From: Vanilla planifolia
Taxonomy: Eukaryota > Streptophyta > Magnoliopsida > Asparagales > Orchidaceae
Length of the DNA stretch: 64,000 bases
Assembly (NCBI GenBank): GCA_023846275.1
Contig: CM043878.1
Span: 9,307,501-9,371,500 of the forward strand
Direction of reading: 5' to 3'
Position 1 is the stretch's first letter. Each line of letters starts with the position of its first letter. Below are positions 1 through 15,100 of this stretch, piece after piece. Both the position numbers and the translations under genes were made by a program. The notes beneath the pieces are model-generated. The model ran no database searches. It worked only from the letters and a program-made list of their open reading frames with translations, and was not told where the DNA came from.

Positions 1-1711
1 GCCCTATAGATTCTCCAAGTATATCCTTAGCTATGTTACAAATAGTAATAGCAATATTATTGCACAAAAAAATAGTTCCCTCATTGTTATCTCAAGGACA
101 TAGATCATTCATGAATAAACTCTAATTTTTATTGTTAAGATTGTATGACCTAATCCTAAGATAGACTTTTGAGTTTTTTTTTTTTTTTTTTCCTCTCATA
201 CAACTTTAGAAGCATAATCTAAAGCCACTAGTCAAAACTAAATAGACAAATCTAGAAGATTAAGTTTTCTTACAAGGAAACAATCAATTTGAATTCTAGA
301 AGATTCATTTTAATACAACCAACTTCTTTTCTCATTTCTTAAAAAAATAATATTATATTATTTTGTGATAAATACAATCATTCACTAAAATAGAATCCAA
401 ATACTTTTACCTTTCTACTAGTCTCTCAAACCCATAAAAATTATGAAAACCTCTAGAGTTATATTTTTCCCTTCCTATATGCCCATTCAAGTCTCTTCTA
501 GTAAAAATCTTTGAACATTATAAAAATCTTTGAATATGAAGCAATCCCTTATATTAACTTTTCCAAAATGCTATCAAATTTTTCTTTACACTAGCATCTA
601 ATCCTACTTGAAAAGTGACAATACTATTACAATTGACAGTTTATGATGTTATAAAACTCTTCAAAGCTATACTTCATTTCCCAATACTCTAAGAATCAAA
701 TACAAAAACTATCCATTTTTTATCCAAAATTATACCAACTCAAGCTTTATTCTAATTATTACTTCAATACCAAAATTTAAATTTAAAAATATAAATTTCC
801 TTGGCCTTCCCACTTAACCACTTAGTTTCCTAAATCCAAAACATTCATTTTCCATAGAAACATAATATCCAAAAATTACAATTACTAGTTAACTTAAAGC
901 ACCTCTATTCCAAAAACCTAGAGTATTTAGAATATTGAACTTCTTTTTCCACATCTATTTAGAATATAGAACCCTTTCTTATTTAACACTACATTCAGGT
1001 GCCGAAGTAGTGGTCTTCAACCACTTGTCACGAAATCCAAGTTATACACCTTGTCATGTTTTTACAACAAGTTTTAAATCGATTGTAAACTAACAGACAC
1101 AACCCTTACACCTTTTCTCAACTGAACTTGAGATTATCTATGGAAGTATTATTTTGGTATGTAACAATAGAAGAAGAAAAAAAGATTTTTTTTTTTCTTT
1201 TGTTATTAGGTATCCAATGTTTTAAAAAGAGAAGTGAAATAAAAATTAAATGATGCCTCCAATCATGCAGGAATTTGAATTTTCCCGCAGCCATGTTCCA
1301 TGGTTGATTTCACTGGTGTACATTTCCTGTTTGCCTCATTTTATATGAAGAAGAAGAAGAAACAGAAGTTAAATAGCAGCCATTCTGAATAGTATTTAAA
1401 TATGAATAGCAACAATCTAAAGATAGATTTGAACCATACACAACATCAGATTATACCATAACCCCAAAATAATGTCATCAATGAACGAAGTAGCTACGAT
1501 ACAGTTTTCTCCTTCCGTCACTCACTCACAATACTTTTATATCGTCGAAAATAGTCTCAATCTACAACACGCAACCATTTGAAATCTAAAACATCACCAC
1601 GCGCAGCTTAGCTAAAACCAACAGTAAAGAGAAGAACAGAAGACCAACACGAGGAAAAACAATGCATAAATAAAACGAACCTAGAAATATAAGGCAGCCA
1701 AAGAGACAAAC
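1..1711. other. Intergenic AT-rich DNA, no gene seen
   Basis: All six frames are closed by frequent stops and no protein family is recognisable. The stretch has a poly-T run at about 173-191 and a short GAA-type run near 1349-1362. If the GC-rich island at 1.9-2.1 kb is a minus-strand first exon, this could be the start of its first intron, but no acceptor or coding exon was found to support that. Confidence 0.6.
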
Positions 1712-1899
1712 GTGAAAAAATCCCAACGCAACAGCTTAGCACATTTACGGATTAGACTCTTTCATTCAATTCATTTCATCGGATATTATGCCTTGTGCAA
1801 AAGTCACCAAGGAAACAACAAAGAAGAAGGGCAACGCAAGAGGATATTTGCAGATAACCATGAAGACGACGGTAATCTGAAGAACCAAGTAGCGAAAGA

Positions 1900-2131
1900 A
1901 GAAGAATATAGAGAACCCACGGCTAACCTCTCTCTCTCTCTCACTCTCTGGAGTATGCACGGGAAAAGCAACAGCTGTAAAAGAACGTAGAGATGCCCTC
2001 ACTGCGGAAGGCGGCCGCCGGCCAATGGGTTCGATTTGAGCGCCAAACCGCCCACCGAAACCATGAACCGCTGCCGAGCGGTTCCGAGTCTTCCGACATG
2101 ACTCGTCTAGATCGCTTCTTGTTTCAGACAT
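1900..2131. other. Orphan GC-rich island; possible first exon or promoter of an unidentified gene
   Basis: This is a sharp GC and CpG-rich patch in AT-rich DNA. It contains a CT-repeat tract (about 1929-1952 on plus), a GGCCGCCGG-type core with CCAAT near 2023, and a 7-bp inverted repeat (2066-2072 with 2077-2083). On plus, an ATG at 1993 after the CT tract opens 68 codons, which fits a CT-rich 5' leader followed by a first exon. On minus, an ORF of about 121 codons from 2131 has a basic start and a hydrophobic C-terminal half. Neither protein resembles a family I know. No continuing exon was found on either side, so I cannot choose a strand. Confidence 0.35.
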
Positions 2132-2199
2132 TTGGTGACGTTCTTTTCACAAGTGTTACATATCAATTTTTTTTTTTTAAAAAAAAGCATATTATTTAA

Positions 2200-5100
2200 T
2201 TAAACTAACACAAAATTATGTTTCTAAATTTTTAAGATAAATAATATATTATTTAATTAAACTAATTCAAATAATCACTTTTTTGTTAAGCAAAGTTGAA
2301 ATTCAAATAGAATTAAACATTTTAAAAAAATAGGAATAAATAAAAGAAAAGCTAAATATTGTTCAAAATTTGAATTGAATTTGATTAATAACACAAATGT
2401 ATGATCTAAACATTTGAATTTTAAATAAATTAAAGCAAAAACTATAGAATTGAACAAAAAATCAAACTTAAAATCATAACACGTGATAATTTGATATCTT
2501 AAATAATTTATTTTTTTTAAATTGAAAAAAATCAACTTTTTTGTTTAAAAGAAAATCTAACTTTTTAATTAATTCGATTTAACCAAATATTTTTGAGTCA
2601 TTTGAATTACTATAATTGATTACATATAAGATAATAGGCAGTATGCATCAAATAATATGAACAGATATGTTTATAATATTGTAGGTGACAGCTTACATAG
2701 CAATATTAGAAGGCTCTGTGTGTGACGATGAAGGGCACAAATTTTATATTTATATAACATGAGATGCCCAAAGTTATAGACATTAAGAACAATACAAGAG
2801 ACAATGCTCAATTCAAAGTGCGCTCTAACTTTATAGAGACAATATTAATGCAAGGATTTTACTTGCAAAAATGTAGAAGATAAATTCATATCAATTCTTA
2901 TAGTTGTGTTTATAACGATGCAAGAGACAACTATATAAATATAAGAATTTTTTGCCTATAACAAAGCAGGCTAATGAGCACATTAAATTGAAATTTGCTT
3001 TGACCCAAATCCAAATCTATCTAAATAAGCTCAACAATCCACTTTATTATATGCAAGTAGTTGAACATATGTTAACCATTTTTTACCTAAATTATTTCTT
3101 GGATCCAACCTGACATAATCTTGAGGTGTATATATAAGAGCTAATATCTCAAAAAAAAAAGTAAGTATACATCTATATGATGTAGCCAAATAAAAAAATC
3201 ATTGTTCTTGAAATTCTAAATTTAATAAGACTTAAAACTTTTCACAAAAATGATATTTTGTAAATAGGTTTTAAAAATTGTAGTATGTATGCGAGTCTTA
3301 AAAGGAGAAAAACAAAAAAATATTATAAAGAAAAATAGCTAGAATCTCATGATAGCAATTTCAATGAAATCGAATGTCATTTAATGATAAGAATAATTAG
3401 TTATTTAATTAGTTAAAGGATATATTAATTAAAAATTTAAATATATACATATGTTTTGCATTGATTGGAACCAGAAGGAGAGAACATGAAAATTATCTAA
3501 CAACCTTAGAGCTATTGACAATTTGCAAAAAGAAAGAGATTTAATTCGTAGAAGGATCGAAGAAAAGCTCTTGATCCAAGGAAACATGAGGAATTCTCAA
3601 TTTCAAGGCAAGGTTAACTTTTCCCTTATATATAATCAATTTTTTTATGAAATTCTTAGAGAGATATTTTTTGCACTTATTATAGTGAGAAAAAGAGCTT
3701 TTAATATAATGGGATAATCAAAAAGTTCGATGGAACCTAGAAAGCATCAAATGAGGATCAAAATTTGAGTTTCAAGTGTCTAATGTCCATCAATTGGTCT
3801 AATAAGAGAAAGATGTTTGATAGAAACTTGAGAGCTATCACACAATGTGTTGGATGCACATTTAACAATCTAATAAGAATGATCAAACAATCCAATGATG
3901 TTAACAGACAATTCGATCGAGAGAATCTATTTAGATTCAATATATTCCGTAAGACTCAAATAATTAATGAATATAATAGAGTTTATTAAATTATAAATAT
4001 ATGAAAATGTAATATATTGTTTATATATAATTGTAAGAAAAAGAGATAATAAAAGATGAATTAAATACTCAAATATCTAATTAGGTAAGATATTTAATAG
4101 TAACCTAATATATTTTTAAATATTATATTATCGAATATAATATATTTAGTAAAATAATATTATTTGAAGTAATGATGATACTCTGATAAGATATGATATG
4201 ACTTTAAGTGACAATGATATTATGATGATGTGTGATATGATCTTAACTAATGATGATGCAATGAAGAGATGTGATATAATTATAAGTGATAATAATGTCA
4301 CGAGAATGTATAATATAACATTGAGTGATAATGATGTCAACACAATATATAATATAATCTAGAGTAGTGATAATACCATAACGAGATAAGAGATGAGTTG
4401 GGTGGTAAAAATAAACCGATTGGAGTTGAACCAAGAAAAGTGTTTGACAAAATGTCTATTGAGTTATTTAAAAGATATTTTTGTAATATATAATTATTCA
4501 ATTTCTTATAAAAGTATGCACTTAGAATGTAATGCTTTTTTTTGTACATCATATGTTTATTAACATGTAAATATGAACAATATGCATCACAATATTTGTA
4601 AGGAATAATATTAATGTGAAGTTATGTTAGTTAATATGTTAAGATATACAAAATTAAACTATTAGAATACAATAATATTATAATACTAACTACAAAATAT
4701 GTGATAATTATATGTAGTTTAAGATTTCTAATTTTGTCTTTCTATTATTTCTTTTATTTCCACTTCATTGTTTTGATGAGAAGACTAAAAATGTAAATTT
4801 TATTGTATGATTATAAATGCATAGTTTATAAAAATTAATGTTTAAATATATTTGTGTTTAATTATGGTCCTAATCTTCGTGATACTTAATATTTTTCTAG
4901 ACAGATATCACAATTATCCCCTTGGGGAATTTAGCTACTCTTATTGGCCACATTGTTGGGTAATATATCAAATAAATTTCAATTTAAAGCAAAGTCAGTT
5001 AAAAGTTTATCAAAAAAAAAAGTAATGATCAAGTAAAAAAAGTTAAATAAATCTTATTAGTTATTTTTGAGTTAGAACTTTAGATTGTGATAAGTTAAAA

Positions 5101-5490
5101 TTTGCATATTACTTAACCTACTCATGTTAATATAATGCTCATATAGTTACAAGAAGCAATATAAGTAAGATTATGAATGTCAACTTTTGCATTGATATAA
5201 GGAATAATGCCTATAATAATATGATCATCACCAAAGTATTGAATAATAGATGATCAAGCTTGCAAAATAAACATAATCTATCTTGAATATTAATAATTTG
5301 TTTGACATTAAACGAGTGCAACACTGATAAACATGACAAGAGAGAGAACACAAGCATCCAAATGAGTCATTTGATAGACGAGGGAAGGCAAGCAATGAGC
5401 CCTCGCCATAGTACGAGAATTGAAGGCCACATATCACCAACCTATATCATTTCATTAAAAAATATTTATTTAAGAAATTTGATCAAAACA
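2200..5490. other. Intergenic AT-rich DNA with one decayed tandem repeat
   Basis: The region is very AT-rich. ORFs of 60-74 codons on both strands (for example around 3523-3717 and 3765-3989) have biased, low-complexity composition and no recognisable domain. I see them as chance ORFs. The only structure found is the short tandem repeat at 4152-4375. Confidence 0.6.
4152..4375. repeat. Decayed tandem repeat, about 40-bp unit, about 5 copies
   Basis: Successive blocks read roughly as a GATATGATAT-like segment, then an A-rich linker, then AGTGATAATGAT. They begin near 4190, 4231, 4271, 4311 and 4351, giving a spacing of about 40 bp. The copies are strongly diverged. The block makes artefactual minus-strand ORFs rich in Ile, Ser and Leu. 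Confidence 0.6.
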
Positions 5491-6045
5491 TTTTTAATTC
5501 ATATAAAAATAATATTTACATTCATGATCATTATCCTTGTTTTTCCAATAAAATGATAATGATAAATTCTATAATAAACATATATTCTTTAGCCATTCAA
5601 GGTAGCTTAAAAAAAATTTTTTGACAAAAAAAAATTAAGTGATTGAACAAATTCAAATAAGCCTCATTTCCATCTTCTAATGGATGATTGGAAATGAACA
5701 TTTTCATTTCATCTCTTTAAGCATATTCAAAAGGCAACTTTTACAATGTAGCATCAAGTCTTCATGGTTAATTTTAAATAAAAATAATATTTACTTTTAT
5801 CACCATTATCCTTATTTTTCCAATTAAATGATAATGATAAATTCTACAATAAACATGTATTGTTTAGCCATTCAAGGTAGCTTAATAAAAAGTTTTCTGA
5901 TATAAAAAAAAATCAAGCTATAGTTCAACTTTGAACACCAAAATGCAAATTCCATCTTCTAATGAACGATTGGAAATGAAAATTTTCATTTCATCTCTTT
6001 TAAGAACATTATAAAGGTAACATTTTTAATGTAGCATCAAGGCCA
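5491..6045. repeat. Tandem duplication, 274-bp unit, two diverged copies
   Basis: The stretch starting near 5491 recurs near 5765. Matching landmarks are AATATTTAC (5511 and 5785), AAATGATAATGATAAATTC, the TTTAGCCATTCAAGGTAGC block, and a TTTCATTTCATCTCTTT block. The offset is constant at 274 bp apart from small indels. The copies clearly differ, so the duplication is not recent. It lies just past the 3' end of the DUF760 gene and may overlap its downstream region. Confidence 0.75.
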
Positions 6046-6164
6046 AAGGTAACAAAGAACACTACTAACCTGTAGAAATTGCACAATACATTTGTATGTA
6101 AATAACCCTAAACATTTCTATTGCAGCCATGGACTTTGGCTCTTGAAGATGCCAAGCTTCTTCT

Positions 6165-9100
6165 CTAAATGTTCTCCCCAGGTGGTAGCTCAGCAAGCTT
6201 TGGAGCAGCTCCAAGAACCTTTTCCATGTCAAATCTAACTTCAATATTTCGAATGCTATACCCAACAACCATCAACCAGTATATAAGATTTGCAAGCTCA
6301 GGTGAACTTGTCTCTGTGACTGCTGTCTGCACAAGAGAATGTACAGGTAAATGTAGGGTTTGTTTTCAATTTTGATGTTAAATATAGATTGAAGAATGAA
6401 ATCTTTACTATATATGCTGCTTTAAATGCCATTAGCTTCACCAAGCTTCTTGAAGGGGAAAGGAAAGGCAAACATGGATTGGTTTCGAGTCGAGAATGAA
6501 GGATTTCTCTAAATTGAGGTGAGTAATAGAAGATGTCAATATAGAACTAAAATTGAAGAAGATGGATCATCATAAAAAAAAAATCTGATGGCCTTTTAGA
6601 AGATGTACAAGAACATCCAACTATGGTTTCCATAAATCGCTATTCCTTGAATGTGAGAATACTGGATGCAAAAGATAGACTCAGTAACTGGGAATCAATT
6701 GCATGTATAAGAAGCCTGGGGATTGATTGGCATTTGCCTGTACCTTTGTTTCTCATAGATTATAAGATGCAAAAACCCATCAAGTCTCAAACTTCAAGAT
6801 TTCCAAGATATAGGAGCGATTAAGAATTAAAGATTAAAGATTAGGGATTATAATTTAAGAATTAGAGATTATATCTGAAATTAAAGATTAGAGATTAAGA
6901 ATTACGAATTAAAGATTAGAGATTATAGGTTAGAGATTAGAGATCATGTTTGGTATTAGGAATTAGGGATTACGGATTAAAGTTTAGGGATTAGGAAATA
7001 AGGATTAGAGATTTCCTAATCCGTAATCCCTATAAAGACTGCACACATTAGTAACCTTCAAATGTAATTGCCATGAAGAAACCTGTAATAACAACTAGGA
7101 AAAGCTGTTAATCCAGCAATCACCAAATCTTGTTCGAGACATCTTCTTAAAAGTAAAATACACAGAGCTGGGCACCAGCCAACAAATGGGAAATTAAGAT
7201 TTTCATTTCAGGTTTTGTTCTGTTTCAAAGCCCAAATCTATTAAACTTGAACTACAAAAACCCATCCAATAAGTAATGAAAAAGTTTCATTTCATTTGAC
7301 AATTCCTATGGTAGGAACAAGACAGATCAATGTTCATTACCAAACAATCAATAAATCGTAATGTTGAAAAATCATTATCATACTATATATAGTATATCAA
7401 AAGTTAACAAATCAATTGAAACAATTATGTGCATGGTTAACTTTCTAAAAGTTTGAATGGTTAGTTTGAAGAAGATATTTAAACATCATTCGTAACCTAA
7501 TCGGCATTCAAATTGACCGTATTCAACAAAAATGTGTTTGAGTTAAAGTTTGATAACTTTGAGTTCGATTCAAGGAGAGCAATCCAAATATAGACTGATG
7601 ATCAGCTTTAAAATGGCATCAGGTCTTAGAGATACAATGTTTTTTTTAATATCATAGGTGTAATAGAAAATAAAAAGTTGTGCATACCTTCATTTTTTCA
7701 GGATCTGAAACAGCCAAAAGGCGTTTTATGAAGGTATTCATCGCAAGAATGACATCTTCCCCAGCGGTACTTGTGAGTTCCTATGCACATCAAACATGAA
7801 GATTGTTAACACTCGAGATTAACAATAACACAAGCAGGTAGCAAAAGAAGTCGGAGCAAACATAACAAACATAACTCTTCTTACTCTAAAAATGTGAACA
7901 TAATGGATGATGATTCATTAAAAATCTTTCTATTATGCAAATATGTTATTATCAATCAAATTCAAGATGAAATATTGTAGATAATGAGCCATGCCTTTGA
8001 AACAAATATCACAATAAAAATGAAAACATTTATGTAATAATGTACAAATTTTACAAATGCAAAACAAGAAAGAGCAATCCATTCTGCTATAAGACCATCA
8101 AACAATGCATATAAAAATAAAGAAAAAACACGGAACACTACACAAATGTAGATATCATAATTTGGGAATAATAGAATCATGGTTAGACATTATGTGAGCA
8201 CATAGATGAAGGTTTGTTAATTTCTTTTGAATATTCAAAAATCATTGACTAATTAGAGAAATGGATTCCTCAAATTGAGTTTTTCAGCGAGTCATGGGCT
8301 CTGTCATAGTGAAAAACCAATCAGAGATGATGTAATCAACCTGCAGAATGATAGGGGACGTTCACAAATGCATGAATAACAGTAAGCAACCACAGAACAA
8401 AGTGGCTGCAAACGACAATGGAAGTGTAGCCACAGGCATTGGAAGAAAATAGGAAGGTCATAGCATTTGAAACCTTCATCATTAATTAAACTCACTCCCT
8501 ATATAACGCAAAGGCAGTTAAAGCTCATCAAATCCATGTAATGGAAAGAAAAAAATTGTTTTACCCTAAAGCAAAGAAAACAGTTCAGCTTTAGCAAGAG
8601 TAATGGGCATTTGCAGTGGCATATCTCTGAATCGAAACTATCAGTCATGAAATTAATCCAAATCCCTTTAACTGGATTCATTTCAGTCCAACTCTCATTC
8701 TCTCTCTCCAACTTTTTTTAATCTAAATGTATATTAAAGATTCATCATGTGCAGATATAACTGTTGTTCAGAAATAAGAAGTAAAATTCTGCTACCTTTA
8801 AATTCTGGGGCTCAAGGGTTTTAAGGTATTCCAACAGTTCATTATGCCCATTCGCTGATCTCCTCTTTACTTGTTTATTTAGTTCCTCTATTTCTGCTTC
8901 AAGATATTCTATATACTTTATTGCATCCATTTTCTCCGCACCAGAAACCTTATGCCACCTGATAACTTCTCCGCTAACTTTCTTCTGTGTGCCAGGTGCA
9001 TAATCTGGAACAACCTACAATTATGAAAAAGTGGAAACTCAAGGAAACGCACATGTAAAAGCAATAAACACAGCATACCGAATGCAATCGTTAGCAAAGA

Positions 9101-12100
9101 ACAATACGTAAGACTATTACATGTAAACAATCTAACCAGTGATAGCATTTTATTAAAATTTTATGGTAAACCTAAATTGCAAGTACTTTGCACTTATGGA
9201 GAATGGAAACTTCAAATTAAGCTATTTCTTTTTTATTTTGCAAATTTGAAATTACAGCCCACACAAAAACAAATATACACATGGCTGAGCGATATTCTTT
9301 TAGAAAAGTTCTACCATACATACGCAATTGCATGATTTGCACCATCATCCTACAAGCTCATCAACTTGATTGTCACTATGTTAGAATACAGTAAAGTACT
9401 TTACTTCTTCCTGCGATATGGAATCACTAATTGGGTTATCTATTTATACATTAATAAATTACAATGCATAATTGCATAATTGGAATGTTCAATTAGTCCT
9501 TGGTTGGCCGGATTAGCTGCAGTCAGCCAATGGAGACAAAGGCATGCTTCAGTAAAGCTTCAGAACCTGTTGATCCCTCCGATCGTTTAGTTGGAGGGAG
9601 GCATCCAAGTCTAATTTGCATCCTGCTAAGTGATGCGATCATAAGAACATGCCTAATGATATCCATCACAAGGTATGATGTGAATATAGTACATGAGTAT
9701 TGTTTTTGCAGGTTCAACACATTTTCCTTTTGCTGCAAACAAAAGTAGTAATAAACAGCTAGGAAGTTTGGATTGGTTTGATGAACAGTTATTGTTTCCT
9801 AAGTCACAAGACTGAACGAACTCTGAAAACTACATCAAAATCCCTCTTTGGTTTATAAAAATCTGAAAACCAAACTGAGCACCAATAAACTGAAATAATC
9901 CATCAAGGAAACTGAAAACCATCTGCATAATGTCAGTTCAATTATTCGGATTAATGAAATAATACACATCCCTAAAACTGAAAAAATATTTAACTACAAA
10001 AGTATTGTTAATAGGTTTAGGAATTCTAGTGATATGTTATGCTGAACTATGAAAGCTGTAAAATTTCATTACATTGAAGGCAACTTCCTCTAGGGGTTAT
10101 TTGGTTTGGTGACTTTTCACCTATTTTGACAAGTCGAACATTAAATGTCACCTATCTGGTTGGCTGACAGCTACAAGTTCAAACTTTCAAAAGTTGAAAA
10201 AAATCAACTGATGCTTCTGAAAGTTGGCTAATTTTCAAAACATAGGAATCTTAGCCCAAATTAACTCTTCAATCATCTGCCATCACCCAAGCTAGGCACC
10301 ACCATCATTCGTCGGTGACCAACTACCATATTTGGCAACTAACTACCACCAATCAACCACTAAATGCCTTTACTTGGCCACCAACTAACTCCAGTCGACA
10401 ACTAATCGCTACCAGTTACCAACCACCGCTTCTACCACCTTCAATTGGCTGATGCTTGTCAGCAACAATCAATTATTGTGCCCACCACTTGCCATCCTTC
10501 GTCATCATTGTCGTTAGGGCCAACCTCCACCACTGCCAACTGGCCTCCACCTTCCCCATCACTGACCAACACCAATGCCGCAACAAACAACAAAAGGAGG
10601 GAGATAGTAAGCTCATTTAAGAACAACTCATATAAAATGTTAACTAACCAAAAATCAACCAAACAAACATCTAAGAGATATGTCTCACTATTAAAAGTAA
10701 ACTTTACAATGTGCCATCTTCTCGAAGCCAAGGAACCAAGGAGGACCTTTTTATAGTGATTTTTAGTGTTGCCTCAACATTTAAAACTAAGCATAAGTAC
10801 ACCTTCTATCCACCCTCCAACCTAAGTCAATAAATGAATCAGATATTGGCCCCGCTTCAAGATTTGATCCAAAAATATGGCTAAATTGATATTTCTTCAA
10901 GATTCATTTGTTAGATTCAAAATTAAATTTGAACCATTTCAATTAAGTGATTAGATCGTGAATCAAATTGATTTGATTTATTTATAACACGACAAACTAA
11001 ATGTCACTAAACACATGCATAAATATGTGTGCATACACACATACACATATACAAACATAGTGTGTAAGAAAACACAAACATGGGTGCATATGTGCACGCA
11101 CATACAAATAAATAGGTGCAAGCTTAGTAAACATTAAAAACTGTTGGCTTGAATGGTTGTCTTGTCATAATTGATCTAATAGATTTACAAAGTTCTTTAT
11201 TTAAACTCATTGTAGCTTATATAAAAGCAAAGGTTATTACAAGGACATAAAGCCCTATTAGATCACTAATTCAAAAGTGAGGAAATATAGCATGCCACAT
11301 CCTCCAAAAGCCAAACACAAAACAGTCGAACTAATCCAAATATATGTGTTGAAAAATGAATACTTCATCAAACAAGTACGTAATCCCATGACAGTACTTA
11401 TCTTGCCACGTTAGGTGAGGGTGATCTTAATGAAGAACAATGAAGTTACATGCTCCACAAAGGAGAGCAATTCAAATGTTTGACATGTGATGATTACTTA
11501 ATTTACCTTCTCTTTAGACAATTGGGTTGATGAGAAATACCAAAAATCTAATAGATCTTAAGTCGGATCCAAGTCAACAATTCAATCCAAATGCCAACCC
11601 ATCCAAATTGGATGTAGATCAAATTGATCCAATTAGAATCTATCTCTTTCACTGGCCTACTCCCACACCCATGCTACACACCCATTACTTTTTCTAATTG
11701 ATGCTTGTAACCTTGGGATTTATATGCAAGTACTATTTAAGTATTCATAAGTTGATTTTATCCAAGGATGTATGAACAACTCCAACATCACATTGGATAG
11801 ATTAAATATAATTAAAAACATGAACACATTAAGACAATATGCCAAACACACCACATAGAATATTCAAATTAACAATTAAAAAACTTCCAAACATTTTGTA
11901 AATATGATTTTATTAACCTTTTGTGGTCATGGTTGACATTTTAGAGGCATAATTGGACACTTCACAAATCCCAATTAGACAAACATAACAAGATATTTCA
12001 GGGGTGCTTGTCACTTTGTGATCACAAGTAGACAATTATATTGGATACTAACACTTGTAATATAAATAACTTACAGTTTAGCAAAAATATTGAGTTGGTT

Positions 12101-15100
12101 ATCTTCAGATAAGTTTTGACAATTATTGAAGACACACCCTTCCTCCTATTATGATCAAACCTCGTCCTTTAACAAACATGCTTTCTCTTTCACGAGGATG
12201 CCAAATCCCGCTTCTTGGTACATACACTGCATCCCTTTCTCATTCTCTACAATGACTCAAAAAAACTTGCTCATAGTGAGATTTTTTCACATTATCTTTT
12301 TTCTTTAATTTTTCCTTCTAACATCAACTAATGCCATTGTTCTTCTACTCATTCTATTGCAACACTACAACCATTTTCCTTTTTTTATCTAATTAATTTT
12401 TGTTAATGATTTCCTCTTAAACACATGTGAAATGTTTATGAATTTAAATGTTATGTATCATCTATTAAATATGATAATTTGATTGCTAAAAATTTAAAAA
12501 AAGTCTCAAATCATGTAGTGATAATACTTGCATTGAAAAAAGATTATTCCAACAAAGGTTATGGATTAGAGAAGAAAGGTGACAACAAAGTATACAAAAG
12601 TGGCTGTAAAAATTCCAAGTTAATTTACAAAAAGTGTAATTCCATAACAATTGCTTATCGTTGATCCTTGGTTTCAATTAAGTAAATCATCTAATCATAT
12701 ACAATTTATGTTTTTTTTTATTTTTCATGCCATGTCAATACCCCAATTTTATAGAAAATTAATAATTATTCTACTTGGCCTCATGTCCAATGTCTTCATA
12801 GTTCTATCCACACAAGAATGGTCTGCTAATCATGTGAACTTATCATGAACTTATAATTTTGTGATTTTTTAACATGATTGCAATTGCATAAATGAAATAC
12901 TAATTCTATAGGTATGCTTCATGTTTTTTCTTCAATGTTGCTAATGTCCTTCAAACAGCAAGTTGTTTATGCTCATGCATTTGTGAAGATCTCCATCATG
13001 TTCAAAGTCATCAGACTGAAATTCTAGTAAGCCCTAATAGATTTATGATTCACTGATATGATTGTCATTCACATGTTCTATATCAAATGATCTGCTGCAA
13101 CATATTTGGAACAAATGTATTTGACTTGAGTTTATTTACATCAAACCATGAATGCATTCAGTTCGCATTTGCTTATTCATGCCACCTCAACTTGTTCGTG
13201 TCACTCTTCTTAAATAGATATTCATCTTATACCATGCTCTTGTTAGAATAAAGCATCTAGGCACTCAAATTTACATCATAAGCCACATGAAGCATCACTT
13301 TTTCATTTTTGTGAAAAGCAAATTCTAATTGCCAAGGTAGATGTCTGCATACAATTTATACACACAAATGAAACAACAATTGGCCTGATATTTAAAACTA
13401 AGTGGTAGTAACTTCCTTAAATCAAGAAACAGAAGGCCAATTTACCTCCCGTTCTTTTGCATCAGGAAGAGCGATTTGCTCTAGACTTTGCTGCAGTTCA
13501 AGGCGATTCTGTGCACTCCTAAACATGTAACCAGTCATCATCACGCTGTACATGAGCTGCGCCAAATTCTCTGCAACCTGACAGAAGAATGAGTCAACAG
13601 AACATACACGAGCATAATGGCATTAATGGTGTACTGAACCTAAAGTATATGAACCATTACAAGACAATTTATCATGCCAGAAATTCCATGGCACATTCTT
13701 ACCGTTGTAACAGTCACTGCAAAAAATTGAGGAGGAAGTGTTCCGATCATGTTACTCACAGTTTGGCGCATTGCATCAACAACCTTAAATTGGGGGGGTA
13801 AAAGGTTATTCAAAAATACTTAGTTCCTCTTTAAATAGCAAGATTTAGAATAAAAAATCATTATAATGAGGTAGAAAAGGAAAATTTTCCACTCTCATTA
13901 CCAAGTTCCATTTATTGTTTCGAATGAGGAAGACCAAAAAGAAGGGAAAGCTTCTAACCCAAATGAAAATAGAAAAAATAGAGGAAGATATCTCCACAAA
14001 CAAAAACAACAACATCACGTGATAGCACACCTGAGGTGGTGCTCTTTTCATAAAAAGCTGCATGAAATCTGGTTGAACATTTTTAACGTACTCCAAAAGA
14101 ATTTCCCTCCTGCTCTTTGGCTGTGAACATTGAAAATCTCAAGATCATGCTATGCAATGAAAGGTAAAATATCACACAAAATGATGGGAGGACAATCAAG
14201 TAATCTCTAAAGTACACTATAATATGCAACAATAAATGAAAATATTCGCCAAAACTTAATACAGATTCCCATAAACATGAGAATAAAGGATGAAACGTAG
14301 AAAATAATTACAGGTAAAAAATCAATTAAAATAATGGAAAGATCAGTTTTGTAAAGTTTAGTCATCTACAAAATGCTGTTCTAAATGTAATATTCACCAA
14401 AAAATGCAACAGTATATGATGAACAAAAGGATGAAAAGTAGAAAATACTACACCATTAGAATAAACCTTCGTTATGAAAAACTGTTCCAAGCAACTAACA
14501 GTGCACTAACATGAAACTTAAAATTAGCTAACTACCAGTTGGGTTTGCTTGATTTGTAATTAACTGGCTTGCGTCCAATGCATTTTCACACTAAATCATT
14601 GCACAAGCATGGCTATTAGCAATATTGACGCAACAAAATTACATCCTACTACAAAATAAGTTGCAATGAATACGAAGCAGTTAAATTCCATAACATCATT
14701 TTAAAATCACCCAATTTACCATACTTTTTAATTGCAAGGATCACACAGCAAACAAAAACAATTGAAAACCCCAACACAAACAAAAACATGACGTCCAGAA
14801 AGAATAAGCCAAAATATCTTGCTAAGATAAAAAGGCAGAAAAGCCCACCATAAGTTTAAAATAAGAAAGGTCTAGAAGTTTTGTTCACAAGTAGAAAAGC
14901 AATCTCAACACCTAAATAATCCAATAGTTCGCACTCTTCCATACTCCATGAGGTGGAACCTGAATCTTTTTCATCACCAAGGGAAAGCCATGAGAAGAAT
15001 TGTAAGGAAACAAGTGAGAATCATACTCTTATCAAAAGTTGGTTTTTCCACAAAATTTCTTGGAATAAACCTTCACTCTCTTGATTTCTGTATAAATCAA

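Noticed and set aside
10093-10670. Possible hAT-like element starting AGGGGTTATTTGGTTTGG with a loosely complementary AACCAAA-type segment on the right
   Set aside because: The right end matches only roughly and no 8-bp target duplication could be found.
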